A stretch of DNA of 64,000 nucleotides from an uncultured Bacteroidales bacterium (lineage in GTDB: Bacteria > Bacteroidota > Bacteroidia > Bacteroidales > F082), in assembly GCA_947305795.1 (NCBI GenBank), contig CAMZEK010000003.1:35352-99351 (forward strand), given 5' to 3'. The notes beneath the pieces were generated by a model, which did not search any database, was not told the DNA's origin, and was given only the letters and a program-made list of their open reading frames with translations. Below, piece after piece: positions 1 to 7,524 of this stretch; position 1 is the stretch's first letter; every line of letters begins with the position of its first letter. Both the position numbers and the translations under genes were made by a program.

Positions 1-1
1 G

Positions 2-256
2 TATCGCCAACTGCTGCGTGTGGCTGCTCGCGAAGGTTGCAACTACTTCACTTTCAACATACCGAACACCATTTGTAATGACTGCGGCCACATCGACAAG
101 CGTTTCCTGAAAGAGTGCCCCGAGTGCCATAGCCACAACATCGACTACTTGACCCGCATCATCGGCTACTTGAAGCGCGTCAGCAATTTCAGCGAGCCGC
201 GCCAAGAAGAAGCCGCCCGACGTCACTACGGAAAAATGGAGATGGAGAGATGCTAA
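2..256 (+). CDS. nrdD: Anaerobic ribonucleoside-triphosphate reductase, C-terminal fragment
   Basis: This is the 3' end of nrdD; the gene begins before the window, and reading back from the ORF track's GTG the frame stays open to base 2. NrdD reduces ribonucleoside triphosphates to deoxy forms in the cytoplasm without oxygen, using a glycyl radical. Visible are the zinc-binding cysteine pairs (CNDC and CPEC) and the glycyl-radical loop RIIGYLKRVS, both diagnostic of the C-terminus. The stop codon overlaps the nrdG start (ATGCTAA), so the two are translationally coupled. It indicates an anaerobic lifestyle. Confidence 0.95.
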   Translation, partial: YRQLLRVAAREGCNYFTFNIPNTICNDCGHIDKRFLKECPECHSHNIDYLTRIIGYLKRVSNFSEPRQEEAARRHYGKMEMERC

Positions 257-771
257 AGTACGCAAATTATGATATTGTCTTTCAGGAAGTTCCTGATGAA
301 GTGACCTTAGCCATCAACATCTCCAACTGCCCCAACCAATGTCCGGGCTGCCACAGCAAGTATTTGTGGGAGAACACGGGAAAAGAGCTGGATGAGAACG
401 AGTTGAACCGCCTTATCATGCAGTATAAGTCGGGCATCACTTGTGTTTGTTTCATGGGCGGCGATAACGAGCCAGCCAAGGTTTCGGCATTGGCCAAACA
501 ACTGAAAAACAACCATAAAGGACTCAAAGCGGCGTGGTATTCCGGCAAAAACGACCTGCCTGAAAACGTTTCTACCGACCATTTCGACTATATCAAGCTG
601 GGCCGTTTTGTGGCTGAGCTTGGCCCCTTGGACAGCGCGACCACCAACCAGCGCATGATGAAGCGCTTGGCCGACGGTCGTGTGAAGGACATTACGGAAT
701 GGTTCAGGAGAAACAAGAAAGTGTCGCCGGAAAAGCTCACAGTTTCACCCTATCAGGATTCTCAGCGATGA
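250..771 (+). CDS. nrdG: Anaerobic ribonucleotide reductase activating protein (radical SAM)
   Basis: NrdG is the radical-SAM activase that generates the glycyl radical on NrdD. The cluster motif CxxxCxxC is at residues 27, 31 and 34 (CPNQCPGC), followed by a glycine-rich FMGGD segment typical of SAM binding. The ATG overlaps the nrdD stop by seven bases, so it forms an operon with it. At 173 aa it is near the usual size. Its 3' end overlaps the convergent ruvC by 35 bp, so no terminator fits between them; none was seen. Confidence 0.95.
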   Translation: MLKYANYDIVFQEVPDEVTLAINISNCPNQCPGCHSKYLWENTGKELDENELNRLIMQYKSGITCVCFMGGDNEPAKVSALAKQLKNNHKGLKAAWYSGKNDLPENVSTDHFDYIKLGRFVAELGPLDSATTNQRMMKRLADGRVKDITEWFRRNKKVSPEKLTVSPYQDSQR

Positions 772-1321
772 ATTGGCTCCAGTCGGGGCGGCGGTGTGCC
801 TTGGCTTTCTCGGTGGTGTGTTTCGTGTAGTTCACGTCCTTACCCTTTGAAATCGAATGACATACGGCGGCGGCCACAGCATCAGTGGCATCGAAAAACT
901 CGGGATTTTCTTCCGTTTTTAGGATGAAATGCACCATCTTGGCCACCTGCTCCTTCGAGGCGTTGCCGTTGCCTGTGATGGTCTGCTTGATGGTCTTGGG
1001 AGAATACTCGAAAATGGGGATGTCGCGGTAGAGTGCAGCGGCCATGGCTACCCCTTGGGCACGCCCCAGTTTCAGCATTGATTGCACGTTTTTGCCGAAA
1101 AACGGAGCCTCAATGGCCAATTCGTCAGGATGATAGGTGTTCACAATTTCCAAAACACGCTCGAAGATTTTCTTTAACTTCAGCGCTTGGTTCTCCAGCT
1201 TCTTCAAGTTGATGACCCCCATCGTGATGAGTTCCAATTTCTTGCCTTGCTCACGGATCACACCATAGCCCATTACCATGGTACCCGGGTCAATGCCTAA
1301 TATGATTTTTTCTTGGTCCAT
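737..1321 (-). CDS. ruvC: Crossover junction endodeoxyribonuclease RuvC
   Basis: RuvC resolves Holliday junctions as a dimer in the cytoplasm, working with RuvAB. The N-terminus IILGIDPGTMVMGYG carries the first catalytic aspartate (D11); the second acid is in AIEAPFFGKN and the C-terminal acids lie in DATDAVAAAVCH, so the active site looks complete. The 194-aa length is normal. The ATG at 1321 sits just downstream of a Bacteroidota -7 box on the same strand. It is transcribed toward nrdG and overlaps it tail to tail. Confidence 0.95.
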   Translation of the reverse strand: MDQEKIILGIDPGTMVMGYGVIREQGKKLELITMGVINLKKLENQALKLKKIFERVLEIVNTYHPDELAIEAPFFGKNVQSMLKLGRAQGVAMAAALYRDIPIFEYSPKTIKQTITGNGNASKEQVAKMVHFILKTEENPEFFDATDAVAAAVCHSISKGKDVNYTKHTTEKAKAHRRPDWSQFIAENPDRVKL

Positions 1322-1334
1322 TGTGTTGTTTCTG

Positions 1335-1342
1335 CAAAAGTA
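1335..1342 (-). promoter_or_regulatory. Bacteroidota -7 box for ruvC
   Basis: Minus-strand TACTTTTG matches TAnnTTTG. It lies 13 bp upstream of the ruvC ATG, implying a very short leader. No convincing -33 TTTG was seen. Confidence 0.5.
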
Positions 1343-1365
1343 GGGATTTTTTGGAATTAATAGAC

Positions 1366-2820
1366 TTAATCAAACAATTGGCTACCTTTCACTTGGCGTG
1401 GTATTTTCCTCGCATACATATTGTTGAGAAGTCCATTAGGGGTAATGAATGTCGGCAATAACGATTTCTTGGTTTTGGTCACTTTGCGGAAAGTACGCAT
1501 CCGTTGATTAAGATGGCTGTCGTAGCTTTTGGTGATTTCGAACTCATTTTGCGAATACTTCATTTCGCAAATGCTGATACATTTGTCGGAACGATCGATA
1601 AGCAGGTCAATTTGCGCTCCATGTTTCAAGTCTTCGTCAGTTTCATCGACAATCATGTTTTTGGTAGGGCGATAAGTCCAAGAACAAGGTGTGTTTATGG
1701 TACCATCGATGCCCAAGGCTTGAACAATCTGATCCAAATGGTTGAGGCACAATATTTCAAAAGCATACCCACACCAACTCTCATATTGACTGGTAGATTG
1801 CATCTTTTGCCAATACCCCTTCAAGTAGTTTCCTGAATCGTTCATGAAACGGAAATGAAAGAGCGTGAAAGGGTCGATGAGCTGATACAAGCGGTCTTTT
1901 TTGCTCTTTTTGAACGGGATGTAACTCCTGATGAAAGAACATTCCTCCAATTCTTGTAACAGGCGGGTCAAGTTTCCATTGTTGGTTTGATGTGCCTCTT
2001 CTATGATTTCTGTTCTCGTCATGCCTGTGCCCTTCTTTTCCAAAGCGGTCACTACGGCAATGTAGTTTTCCGACTTTTTGAAAAGTGACCTGAAAATCTT
2101 GCGGAATTCATCCACCATTTCCCCTCCACGCGTAAAGCACAACGATTCAATGTTTTGTGTCACGCTTTTGCCTCGCTCAAAGAGTGAAAGATAATACGCC
2201 ACACCTCCCACAGCCATATAGCATTCCATGATTTCTTGGCGTTCGTACATGAATCCTTGAGCCTTGAAATATTTTTCTATTTCGCACAAAGTGAAAGGGG
2301 AAATGAGCATGGTGTGTGTAGCGCGGTTATGCAGTCCGCCACGAGAGTTAATGACTTTGTTGAGCATCCAGGTGGTGGCACTTCCACAAACAATGAGTTT
2401 GATGTCATTTCGATAGGCAGCCCAATCGTTCCAGAAATGCTCCAAGGCACTGACAAACTTCGAACCTCGCGTGTCGAACCAGGGCAATTCATCGAAAAAG
2501 AGAATTTTCGGGCCTTCTTCAGCTTCTTTTTCAATATAGGTAGATAACTGACGAAAGGCCTGTGTCCATGTTTTGGGAAGTTCTGTCAAGGATGTAAAAT
2601 TGTTGAGCGCATCGCTGAAGTTTTCCAATTGTTCTTTGGTGCTTGCGTTCTCTTTGCCTGTCATACGGAAAGTGAATTGGTTTTCAAGCAGTTCTTTAAC
2701 GAGGAAAGTCTTTCCGACGCGCCGTCTTCCATAGATGGCGATAAACTCCGACTTGTTGCTGGCAATGTAATTCTCCAATAGGGTCATTTGTTCTTCGCGG
2801 CCAATGATGTTTTCTTTCAT
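1366..2820 (-). CDS. AAA-family ATP-binding protein (archaeal-ATPase/DUF234 type)
   Basis: A 484-aa P-loop protein. The Walker A motif is IYGRRRVGKTFLV near residue 35 and a Walker B-like stretch is KILFFDELPWF near residue 110. The C-terminal half looks like the DUF234 nuclease-like domain (EILCLNHLDQI, then ICEMKYSQNEFEITK). This family is common and often multicopy in Bacteroidota and archaea; its role is unknown, with nucleic-acid maintenance or defence suggested. It sits between the recombination genes ruvC and radA. Its promoter region holds three imperfect copies of a 52-53 bp repeat, which suggests autoregulation. No substrate can be named. Confidence 0.85.
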   Translation of the reverse strand: MKENIIGREEQMTLLENYIASNKSEFIAIYGRRRVGKTFLVKELLENQFTFRMTGKENASTKEQLENFSDALNNFTSLTELPKTWTQAFRQLSTYIEKEAEEGPKILFFDELPWFDTRGSKFVSALEHFWNDWAAYRNDIKLIVCGSATTWMLNKVINSRGGLHNRATHTMLISPFTLCEIEKYFKAQGFMYERQEIMECYMAVGGVAYYLSLFERGKSVTQNIESLCFTRGGEMVDEFRKIFRSLFKKSENYIAVVTALEKKGTGMTRTEIIEEAHQTNNGNLTRLLQELEECSFIRSYIPFKKSKKDRLYQLIDPFTLFHFRFMNDSGNYLKGYWQKMQSTSQYESWCGYAFEILCLNHLDQIVQALGIDGTINTPCSWTYRPTKNMIVDETDEDLKHGAQIDLLIDRSDKCISICEMKYSQNEFEITKSYDSHLNQRMRTFRKVTKTKKSLLPTFITPNGLLNNMYARKIPRQVKGSQLFD

Positions 2821-2834
2821 GGTTAGAAATACAA

Positions 2835-2947
2835 TTTTGGCGCAAAGTTACAAAAAAAATCATAGATTGCGCCAGCTTTGAAGAGATTTTTGGCGTAAAG
2901 TGGTATAAAAAGTATAGATTGCGCTAAGTTTAAGGAGATTTTTGGCG
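2835..2947. repeat. 52-53 bp tandem imperfect repeat in the ATPase promoter
   Basis: Two near-complete copies start with ttttggcg at 2835 and 2888, with the head of a third at 2940. Each carries a ggcg(c/t)aaag head, an A-rich centre, catagattgcg(c), and a tttgaagagatt-like tail. The start-proximal copy contains minus-strand TAACTTTG (2843-2850), a good -7 box for the ATPase. Repeats overlapping a promoter are most simply read as operator sites; this is inference. Confidence 0.7.
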
Positions 2948-3008
2948 CAATCTTGGTGTTTTTGGTGAGATTTAGCCGAGAATGGAATGCAAATCAGCTC
3001 TAACACTT

Positions 3009-4385
3009 TTACCCAAACAACACACTCCCCAGTTCATAAACTGAAGCCACTGGCACAATCTGAATCTTAAACCGCTTCGTATACAATCCTTTGGCATTAT
3101 ACTTTGAGACAAAGATTTTCTCAAAGCCCAACTTGTTGGCCTCGGCGATGCGAGCTTCGATGCGGGTGACGGCGCGGATTTCGCCTGAAAGACCTACCTC
3201 GGCGGCAAAGGCGTAACTCGAAGGGATGGGAATGTCGGCATTCGAGGAGAGCACGGCGGCGATGACGGCCATATCAATGGCGGGGTCATCCACGTGGAGG
3301 CCGCCCGCGATGTTCAGGAACACGTCTTTTATGGAGAGGCGGAAACCTGCGCGTTTTTCAAGCACGGCTAACAGCATGTTCATCCTGCGAATATCAAAGC
3401 CCGTAGCAGAGCGTTGCGGTGTGCCGTAGGCCGCGCTGCTCACCAAAGCCTGTGTTTCAATAAGCATGGGACGTTGTCCCTCCATTGTCGCCGCGATAGC
3501 GATACCACTTACCTCTTCGTCGCGCTGCGAGAGGAGGATTTCGCTGGGGTTGGTCACCTCGCGAAGGCCTGTGGCATTCATCTCGAAGATGCCCAACTCA
3601 GAAGCCGATCCGAAACGGTTCTTGATGGTGCGCAGGATACGGAAACCATAGTGGCGGTCGCCTTCAAACTGCAAGACCGTATCGACGATATGCTCCAAGA
3701 TCTTCGGTCCGGCGATGCTGCCGTCCTTGGTGATGTGGCCGATGAGGAACACCGGTACTTGATACGCCTTGGCGATTTTGTTCATCTCGGCGGCGGTTTC
3801 TCGAATCTGCGAAAGGCTACCTGCCGCCGCATCCACGTAGGGCGATTCGAGCGTCTGGATGGAGTCGATGATGACGATGTCTGGTTGCACATTCTTGAAA
3901 TGCTTCAAGATTTCCTGCGTGTTGGTCTCGGTGAGGATGAGGCAGTCGGTGTTGTGGATGCCGATGCGCTCGGCTCGCATCTTGATTTGGGTTTGGCTTT
4001 CCTCGCCGGAGATGTAAAGCACCTTTCTTCCAGAGAGTTGCAAGGCCGTCTGCAAGAGCAAGGTCGACTTGCCGATGCCAGGCTCACCACCCACAAGAGT
4101 CAAAGAACCGAGCACTAAGCCACCGCCCAACACGCGGTTGAGTTCCTCGTAAGGCAAGATGATACGCTGTTCCTTGGCGTTCCCGATTTCGTTGATGGGC
4201 ACGGGCAGGCCTTTATCCATCTCCAATCCGACGCTTTTCTTCACCGATTTGCTGTCCTTTCCCGTGACGACGGTTTCCTCGACGCAGGTGTTCCACGCGC
4301 CGCAGGCAGGACATTTCCCGAACCATTTCGGCGACTCGTTGTCACATTCCTTGCAGAAAAAGGCGGTTTTCTCTTTCGTTGCCAT
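3009..4385 (-). CDS. radA: DNA repair protein RadA (Sms)
   Basis: RadA is a RecA-like ATPase that drives branch migration during recombinational repair. I used the internal ATG at 4385 (MATKEKTAFFCKEC, 458 aa) rather than the ORF-track start at 4451, because the family begins with this zinc-finger segment and a -7 promoter box lies at 4403-4410, inside the extra residues. Seen in order: zinc finger (CKEC and CPAC), Walker A GGEPGIGKSTLL, the RadA signature KNRFG, and a Lon-protease-like C-terminal domain. It is divergent from the thioredoxin-like lipoprotein gene. Confidence 0.95.
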   Translation of the reverse strand: MATKEKTAFFCKECDNESPKWFGKCPACGAWNTCVEETVVTGKDSKSVKKSVGLEMDKGLPVPINEIGNAKEQRIILPYEELNRVLGGGLVLGSLTLVGGEPGIGKSTLLLQTALQLSGRKVLYISGEESQTQIKMRAERIGIHNTDCLILTETNTQEILKHFKNVQPDIVIIDSIQTLESPYVDAAAGSLSQIRETAAEMNKIAKAYQVPVFLIGHITKDGSIAGPKILEHIVDTVLQFEGDRHYGFRILRTIKNRFGSASELGIFEMNATGLREVTNPSEILLSQRDEEVSGIAIAATMEGQRPMLIETQALVSSAAYGTPQRSATGFDIRRMNMLLAVLEKRAGFRLSIKDVFLNIAGGLHVDDPAIDMAVIAAVLSSNADIPIPSSYAFAAEVGLSGEIRAVTRIEARIAEANKLGFEKIFVSKYNAKGLYTKRFKIQIVPVASVYELGSVLFG

Positions 4386-4402
4386 AAAATCAATTTTGAA
4401 GG

Positions 4403-4410
4403 CAAAATTA
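4403..4410 (-). promoter_or_regulatory. -7 box for radA
   Basis: Minus-strand TAATTTTG fits TAnnTTTG and lies 18 bp upstream of the corrected radA ATG. Confidence 0.5.
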
Positions 4411-4423
4411 GGAAATCTTTTCG

Positions 4424-4431
4424 TAATTTTG
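4424..4431 (+). promoter_or_regulatory. -7 box for the TlpA-like lipoprotein pair
   Basis: Plus-strand TAATTTTG is 40 bp before the ATG at 4471. Together with the minus-strand box at 4403-4410 it makes a compact divergent promoter. Confidence 0.5.
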
Positions 4432-4470
4432 CGGCTCAATTCTGAAAACAACCTAAAAGTCTAATTTACA

Positions 4471-5559
4471 ATGAAAAAACATCTGTTATTCCTATTTGCA
4501 TTGGCACTCGGCCTGACTGCCTGCAACAACAAATCCAACCAATTTAAAGTGAGTCTCAGCCTGAAAAATGGCAACGACCAAACCGTCTACCTGCAAAAGT
4601 ATGTCGATAATGCTCCTGTTACCATCGACTCGGCTGTCATTGCCAACGAAATGGCCATCTTGACCGCTACCAAGGACGACCCGCAGATTCTTTATACTCT
4701 GAAAATCAAGGGTAAACGCGGCTATTTTCCTTTCTTTACCGACAACCAAGACATGACCCTTGTGGGCGACCTCAATAACATGAATGACGCCGTAATCACA
4801 GGATCGGAAACGCAGGAGGAATGGAATGCCTATGAGGAGACACAAAATCAGTTCAACGACCAAATCCGCGAACTTTATGCCGTGATGCAACAGGCTTTTG
4901 CCGATAACGACTCCATCGCAATGGATTCGCTTAACACCGTCGGCACTGCCCTGATGGAACAGCAGGACAATTACCGCGATGAGTACATCAAAAACCATGG
5001 CGATAGCTTCCTTGCCCATTACCTTTTGGACGAATCGAAGCAAGATTACGACCTTGCCTCGTTGAAGGAACTCGTGGCTGGCTTCACTACTGAATCCATC
5101 TACACTAAAGACCTCAATGATTACATCGCCAAGCAAGAACGCCTTGAAGTGGGCCAACCCTTCATCGACTTTACGCTGAAGACCAACAACGACACGGAAG
5201 TCGTCCTTTCCGAAATGATTCCTCAAAACAAGCTCACCTTGGTTGACTTCTGGGCTTCGTGGTGCGGTCCGTGCCGCAAGGAGAATCCTGTCGTAAAGGC
5301 CGCCTATGAGCAGTTCCATGAATTTGGTTTTGATGTCATCGGTGTCAGCGTCGACCAAGACGAGGCCGCTTGGCTGCAAGCCGTGGAAGAAGACCAATTG
5401 CCCTGGACGCAGGTGCGCGATGCCGAAAACAAGGCCAGTGAAGCCTATCTGATTTATTACATTCCGTCCAACTTCCTCTTCGACCAGAATGGCACAATGG
5501 TGGCCAAAGGTTTGAGGGGTGATGACTTGGTGGCGAAACTGAGCGAAATCCTGAAATAA
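4471..5559 (+). CDS. DUF4369/TlpA-family thioredoxin-like lipoprotein 1
   Basis: A predicted lipoprotein: the signal peptide ends in lipobox LTAC with Cys18. Residues about 25-120 resemble DUF4369 and residues about 225-362 form a TlpA/AhpC-type thioredoxin fold with active site WASWCGPCRK. Such proteins reduce or shuffle disulfides in the periplasm, anchored to a membrane. The CGPC redox motif is intact. A close paralogue follows 110 bp downstream on the same strand, separated by a structured repeat. The client protein cannot be told from sequence. Confidence 0.9.
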   Translation: MKKHLLFLFALALGLTACNNKSNQFKVSLSLKNGNDQTVYLQKYVDNAPVTIDSAVIANEMAILTATKDDPQILYTLKIKGKRGYFPFFTDNQDMTLVGDLNNMNDAVITGSETQEEWNAYEETQNQFNDQIRELYAVMQQAFADNDSIAMDSLNTVGTALMEQQDNYRDEYIKNHGDSFLAHYLLDESKQDYDLASLKELVAGFTTESIYTKDLNDYIAKQERLEVGQPFIDFTLKTNNDTEVVLSEMIPQNKLTLVDFWASWCGPCRKENPVVKAAYEQFHEFGFDVIGVSVDQDEAAWLQAVEEDQLPWTQVRDAENKASEAYLIYYIPSNFLFDQNGTMVAKGLRGDDLVAKLSEILK

Positions 5560-5564
5560 TGCAG

Positions 5565-5655
5565 AATTATGAATGCGGAATGTGGAATGCGGAATAGGAG
5601 CGAAGCCCAGCGTCGCTTTGCGCTATTCTGCATTCCGAATTCTGCATTCCGAATT
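5565..5655. repeat. Intergenic inverted repeat built from a reiterated word
   Basis: Two 32-nt arms (5565-5596 and 5624-5655) are imperfect reverse complements, each containing two or three copies of a word like GAATGCGG. The central part also pairs (agcga / tcgct). It fills the gap between the two lipoprotein genes and could form a long hairpin. It has no U-run of terminator type. Confidence 0.7.
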
Positions 5656-5669
5656 AAAAACAACACGCT

Positions 5670-6719
5670 ATGAAAACCAAACTTATCCTTTTAACCACAC
5701 TTGTGCTGGGTATTTTTGCCTGCACCTCAAAGCCTGAAACTGAAACCTTTAAGGTTTGTGTGAACCTCGCCAACGCTGATGGGCAGACCATTTATCTGCA
5801 AAAGGATGGTCAAATCCTTGATTCAACGACGATTGCGAATTGGGAAGCCATGTTCAATACTCCCGTTTGCAAGGACAACGAGATGTACGGCCTCATGCTG
5901 AAAGGCTGGCGTCGTCCATTTTCGTTCTTTACTGATAATGTGGACGTTACCCTTGAAGGCGATGCGCAGAATCCGAACCTTATTGTGGTGAAAGGCTCCG
6001 TGTCACAAGACCATCTTAATGCCTTCACGGAGAGCTATAACGCCTTGGAAGAGAAGCTTGAGGCCGACAGTACCATGGCCCAAGCTGACAAGGATGAAAT
6101 CCTGAAGATGCACTGCTTTGACTTCGTTTGGGACAACCCCACCGACCCCGTGGCGCATTATGTGATGTACCGCTACAAGTGGGCTTTCGGTCCCTGTGAG
6201 TTGCGCACGATGATTGACAATATCCATCACGCCGATAGCACGATAACTTCCAAGAATTTGACAATGGCTGAGGAATATGTGGAAAAGCTAGAGCGCGTGC
6301 AAGCTGGTCAGCCTATCATCGACTTCACCCAAAACGACCCCGATGGTAATCCCGTGACACTCAGTCAACTCGCCCAAGGCAAGCTGTTGTTGGTCGATTT
6401 TTGGGCCTCATGGTGCCCCGACTGCCGCAAGGCCAACCCTGGTGTGGTGGCGGCTTATCAGAAATACCATGAGCAAGGCTTTGACGTGCTTGGCGTTTCG
6501 TTCGATACGAACAAGGAGGCTTGGCTTGCCGCCATTGAGAAGGATGGTCTCACCTGGACCCATGTCTCCGACCTGCAAGGCTGGAGCAACGCCGCTGGAG
6601 CCTTGTACGCCATTGCTTTCATCCCGCAAAACGCCCTTATCAAGGACGGCATGATTGTCGCCCGCAACCTTGAAGGGGAGGAGCTGATGGAAGAGATTGA
6701 ACGACAGTTAAATAAGTAG
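5670..6719 (+). CDS. DUF4369/TlpA-family thioredoxin-like lipoprotein 2
   Basis: A paralogue of the preceding gene with the same layout: signal peptide with lipobox IFAC (Cys18), a DUF4369-like N-terminal domain sharing the NLANADGQTIYLQK pattern, and a thioredoxin-like domain. The redox motif is CPDC (WASWCPDCRK) instead of CGPC, a change expected to alter redox potential. Probably a periplasmic thiol-disulfide oxidoreductase. The convergent LolA-like gene ends 15 bp after its stop. Confidence 0.9.
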   Translation: MKTKLILLTTLVLGIFACTSKPETETFKVCVNLANADGQTIYLQKDGQILDSTTIANWEAMFNTPVCKDNEMYGLMLKGWRRPFSFFTDNVDVTLEGDAQNPNLIVVKGSVSQDHLNAFTESYNALEEKLEADSTMAQADKDEILKMHCFDFVWDNPTDPVAHYVMYRYKWAFGPCELRTMIDNIHHADSTITSKNLTMAEEYVEKLERVQAGQPIIDFTQNDPDGNPVTLSQLAQGKLLLVDFWASWCPDCRKANPGVVAAYQKYHEQGFDVLGVSFDTNKEAWLAAIEKDGLTWTHVSDLQGWSNAAGALYAIAFIPQNALIKDGMIVARNLEGEELMEEIERQLNK

Positions 6720-6734
6720 CCGGATTATTTCGGA

Positions 6735-7259
6735 TTACTTAATCTCGTAAGTGTTCACCGTCCCGATGGGTTCTACCAGAACCATTTTGATTAGCTTGCG
6801 GTCGGATAGGCGGTAGGTCAATTCCACGGAGGAATAGCCGCCTCTCGGCACTTTTCCGTTGACGGTGAGGGTAACTGTGCGGAGTCCTTTGGCTTCTGTT
6901 ACGGAAGTCTCTGCATTGTTTTCTTCCGCGGCTTGTCTCCAATTTCCTGAAAGACAGTTTAATAGTGTGGAACGCTGCAATTGCACCATGGGAACTTTTT
7001 GGGCGTCAATTTCGGCTTTCTTGCCGTCCATGTTCATTTTCACCTGCATACCGTCGACGATAAAAAACTCGCCTTCAGGGTTGGTGTAAGTCATGGAAAG
7101 CTGCTCGTCTCCGTCAAAAACGAGATGTCCGGCCTTGTTGATGGTTTTTCCCGACACCTTCATAAAGCGTGTCTGCGTGAAATCGGTGTCATACTGATGT
7201 TGGGCAAATGCAGTGAGGGAAAGTAGCACTGCAATGATAATCAAGTTAATACGTTTCAT
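6735..7259 (-). CDS. LolA-like outer-membrane lipoprotein carrier
   Basis: A 174-aa secreted protein: the signal peptide is MKRINLIIIAVLLSLTAFAQ, followed by a LolA-like beta-rich domain (DFTQTRFMKVSGKTINKAGHL, then a LTYRLSDRKLIKM-like end). LolA proteins ferry lipoproteins or lipids across the periplasm. Here the gene is last in a lipid operon and its ATG overlaps the ACP stop by 4 bp, so it is probably a dedicated carrier for the operon's product rather than the housekeeping LolA. LolA-MMPL pairs also occur in aryl-polyene and flexirubin clusters, but no ketosynthases are present here. Confidence 0.8.
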   Translation of the reverse strand: MKRINLIIIAVLLSLTAFAQHQYDTDFTQTRFMKVSGKTINKAGHLVFDGDEQLSMTYTNPEGEFFIVDGMQVKMNMDGKKAEIDAQKVPMVQLQRSTLLNCLSGNWRQAAEENNAETSVTEAKGLRTVTLTVNGKVPRGGYSSVELTYRLSDRKLIKMVLVEPIGTVNTYEIK

Positions 7260-7483
7260 TTTGGTAGATTGTCTAAATAGGTGACTACATCGTTTACGGT
7301 TTCAAATTTGGCCAAGGCCTGATCGGGGATGACGATGCCGTAATCGTCTTCGAGGCGCATTAAAAGTTGCAGGATATCGACGGAATCGGCACCAAGGTCG
7401 CGTTTGATTTGGGCGTCGAGCGTGACCCGCTCTGGGTCGATGCGCAGCTGACGCGCTAAAGTGGCTTTTACTACTTCGTACAT
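7256..7483 (-). CDS. Acyl carrier protein (dedicated, operon-encoded)
   Basis: Acyl carrier protein carrying acyl chains on a 4'-phosphopantetheine arm. The attachment motif is GADSVDILQL, serine in DSVD instead of the common DSLD, with an acidic helix after it. I chose the ATG at 7483 (MYEVVKATLARQ, 75 aa); the ORF track begins five codons earlier at a TTG. It lies between plsX and the LolA-like gene. The setting suggests it feeds the GNAT acyltransferase of this operon rather than bulk fatty-acid synthesis. A second ACP is at 25952. Confidence 0.9.
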   Translation of the reverse strand: MYEVVKATLARQLRIDPERVTLDAQIKRDLGADSVDILQLLMRLEDDYGIVIPDQALAKFETVNDVVTYLDNLPK

Positions 7484-7524
7484 ATTGTTCAGATTCAAAG
7501 ATTTAAAATTTAAAATTCAAAGAT
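7484..7524. repeat. AT-rich word repeat between plsX and ACP
   Basis: The spacer repeats attcaaagatttaa-like words twice around an attaaa-rich centre. A similar run (aatctttaaatctttgaatctt...) fills 9863-9896. Both look like slippage-built spacers; no function can be assigned. Confidence 0.5.

Noticed and set aside
3414-4118. 234-aa plus-strand ORF inside radA
   Set aside because: Antisense shadow of a well-conserved gene, with low-complexity translation and no family resemblance.
4492-5397. 301-aa minus-strand ORF
   Set aside because: Shadow of the TlpA-like lipoprotein, whose signal peptide and CGPC motif are clear in the plus frame.
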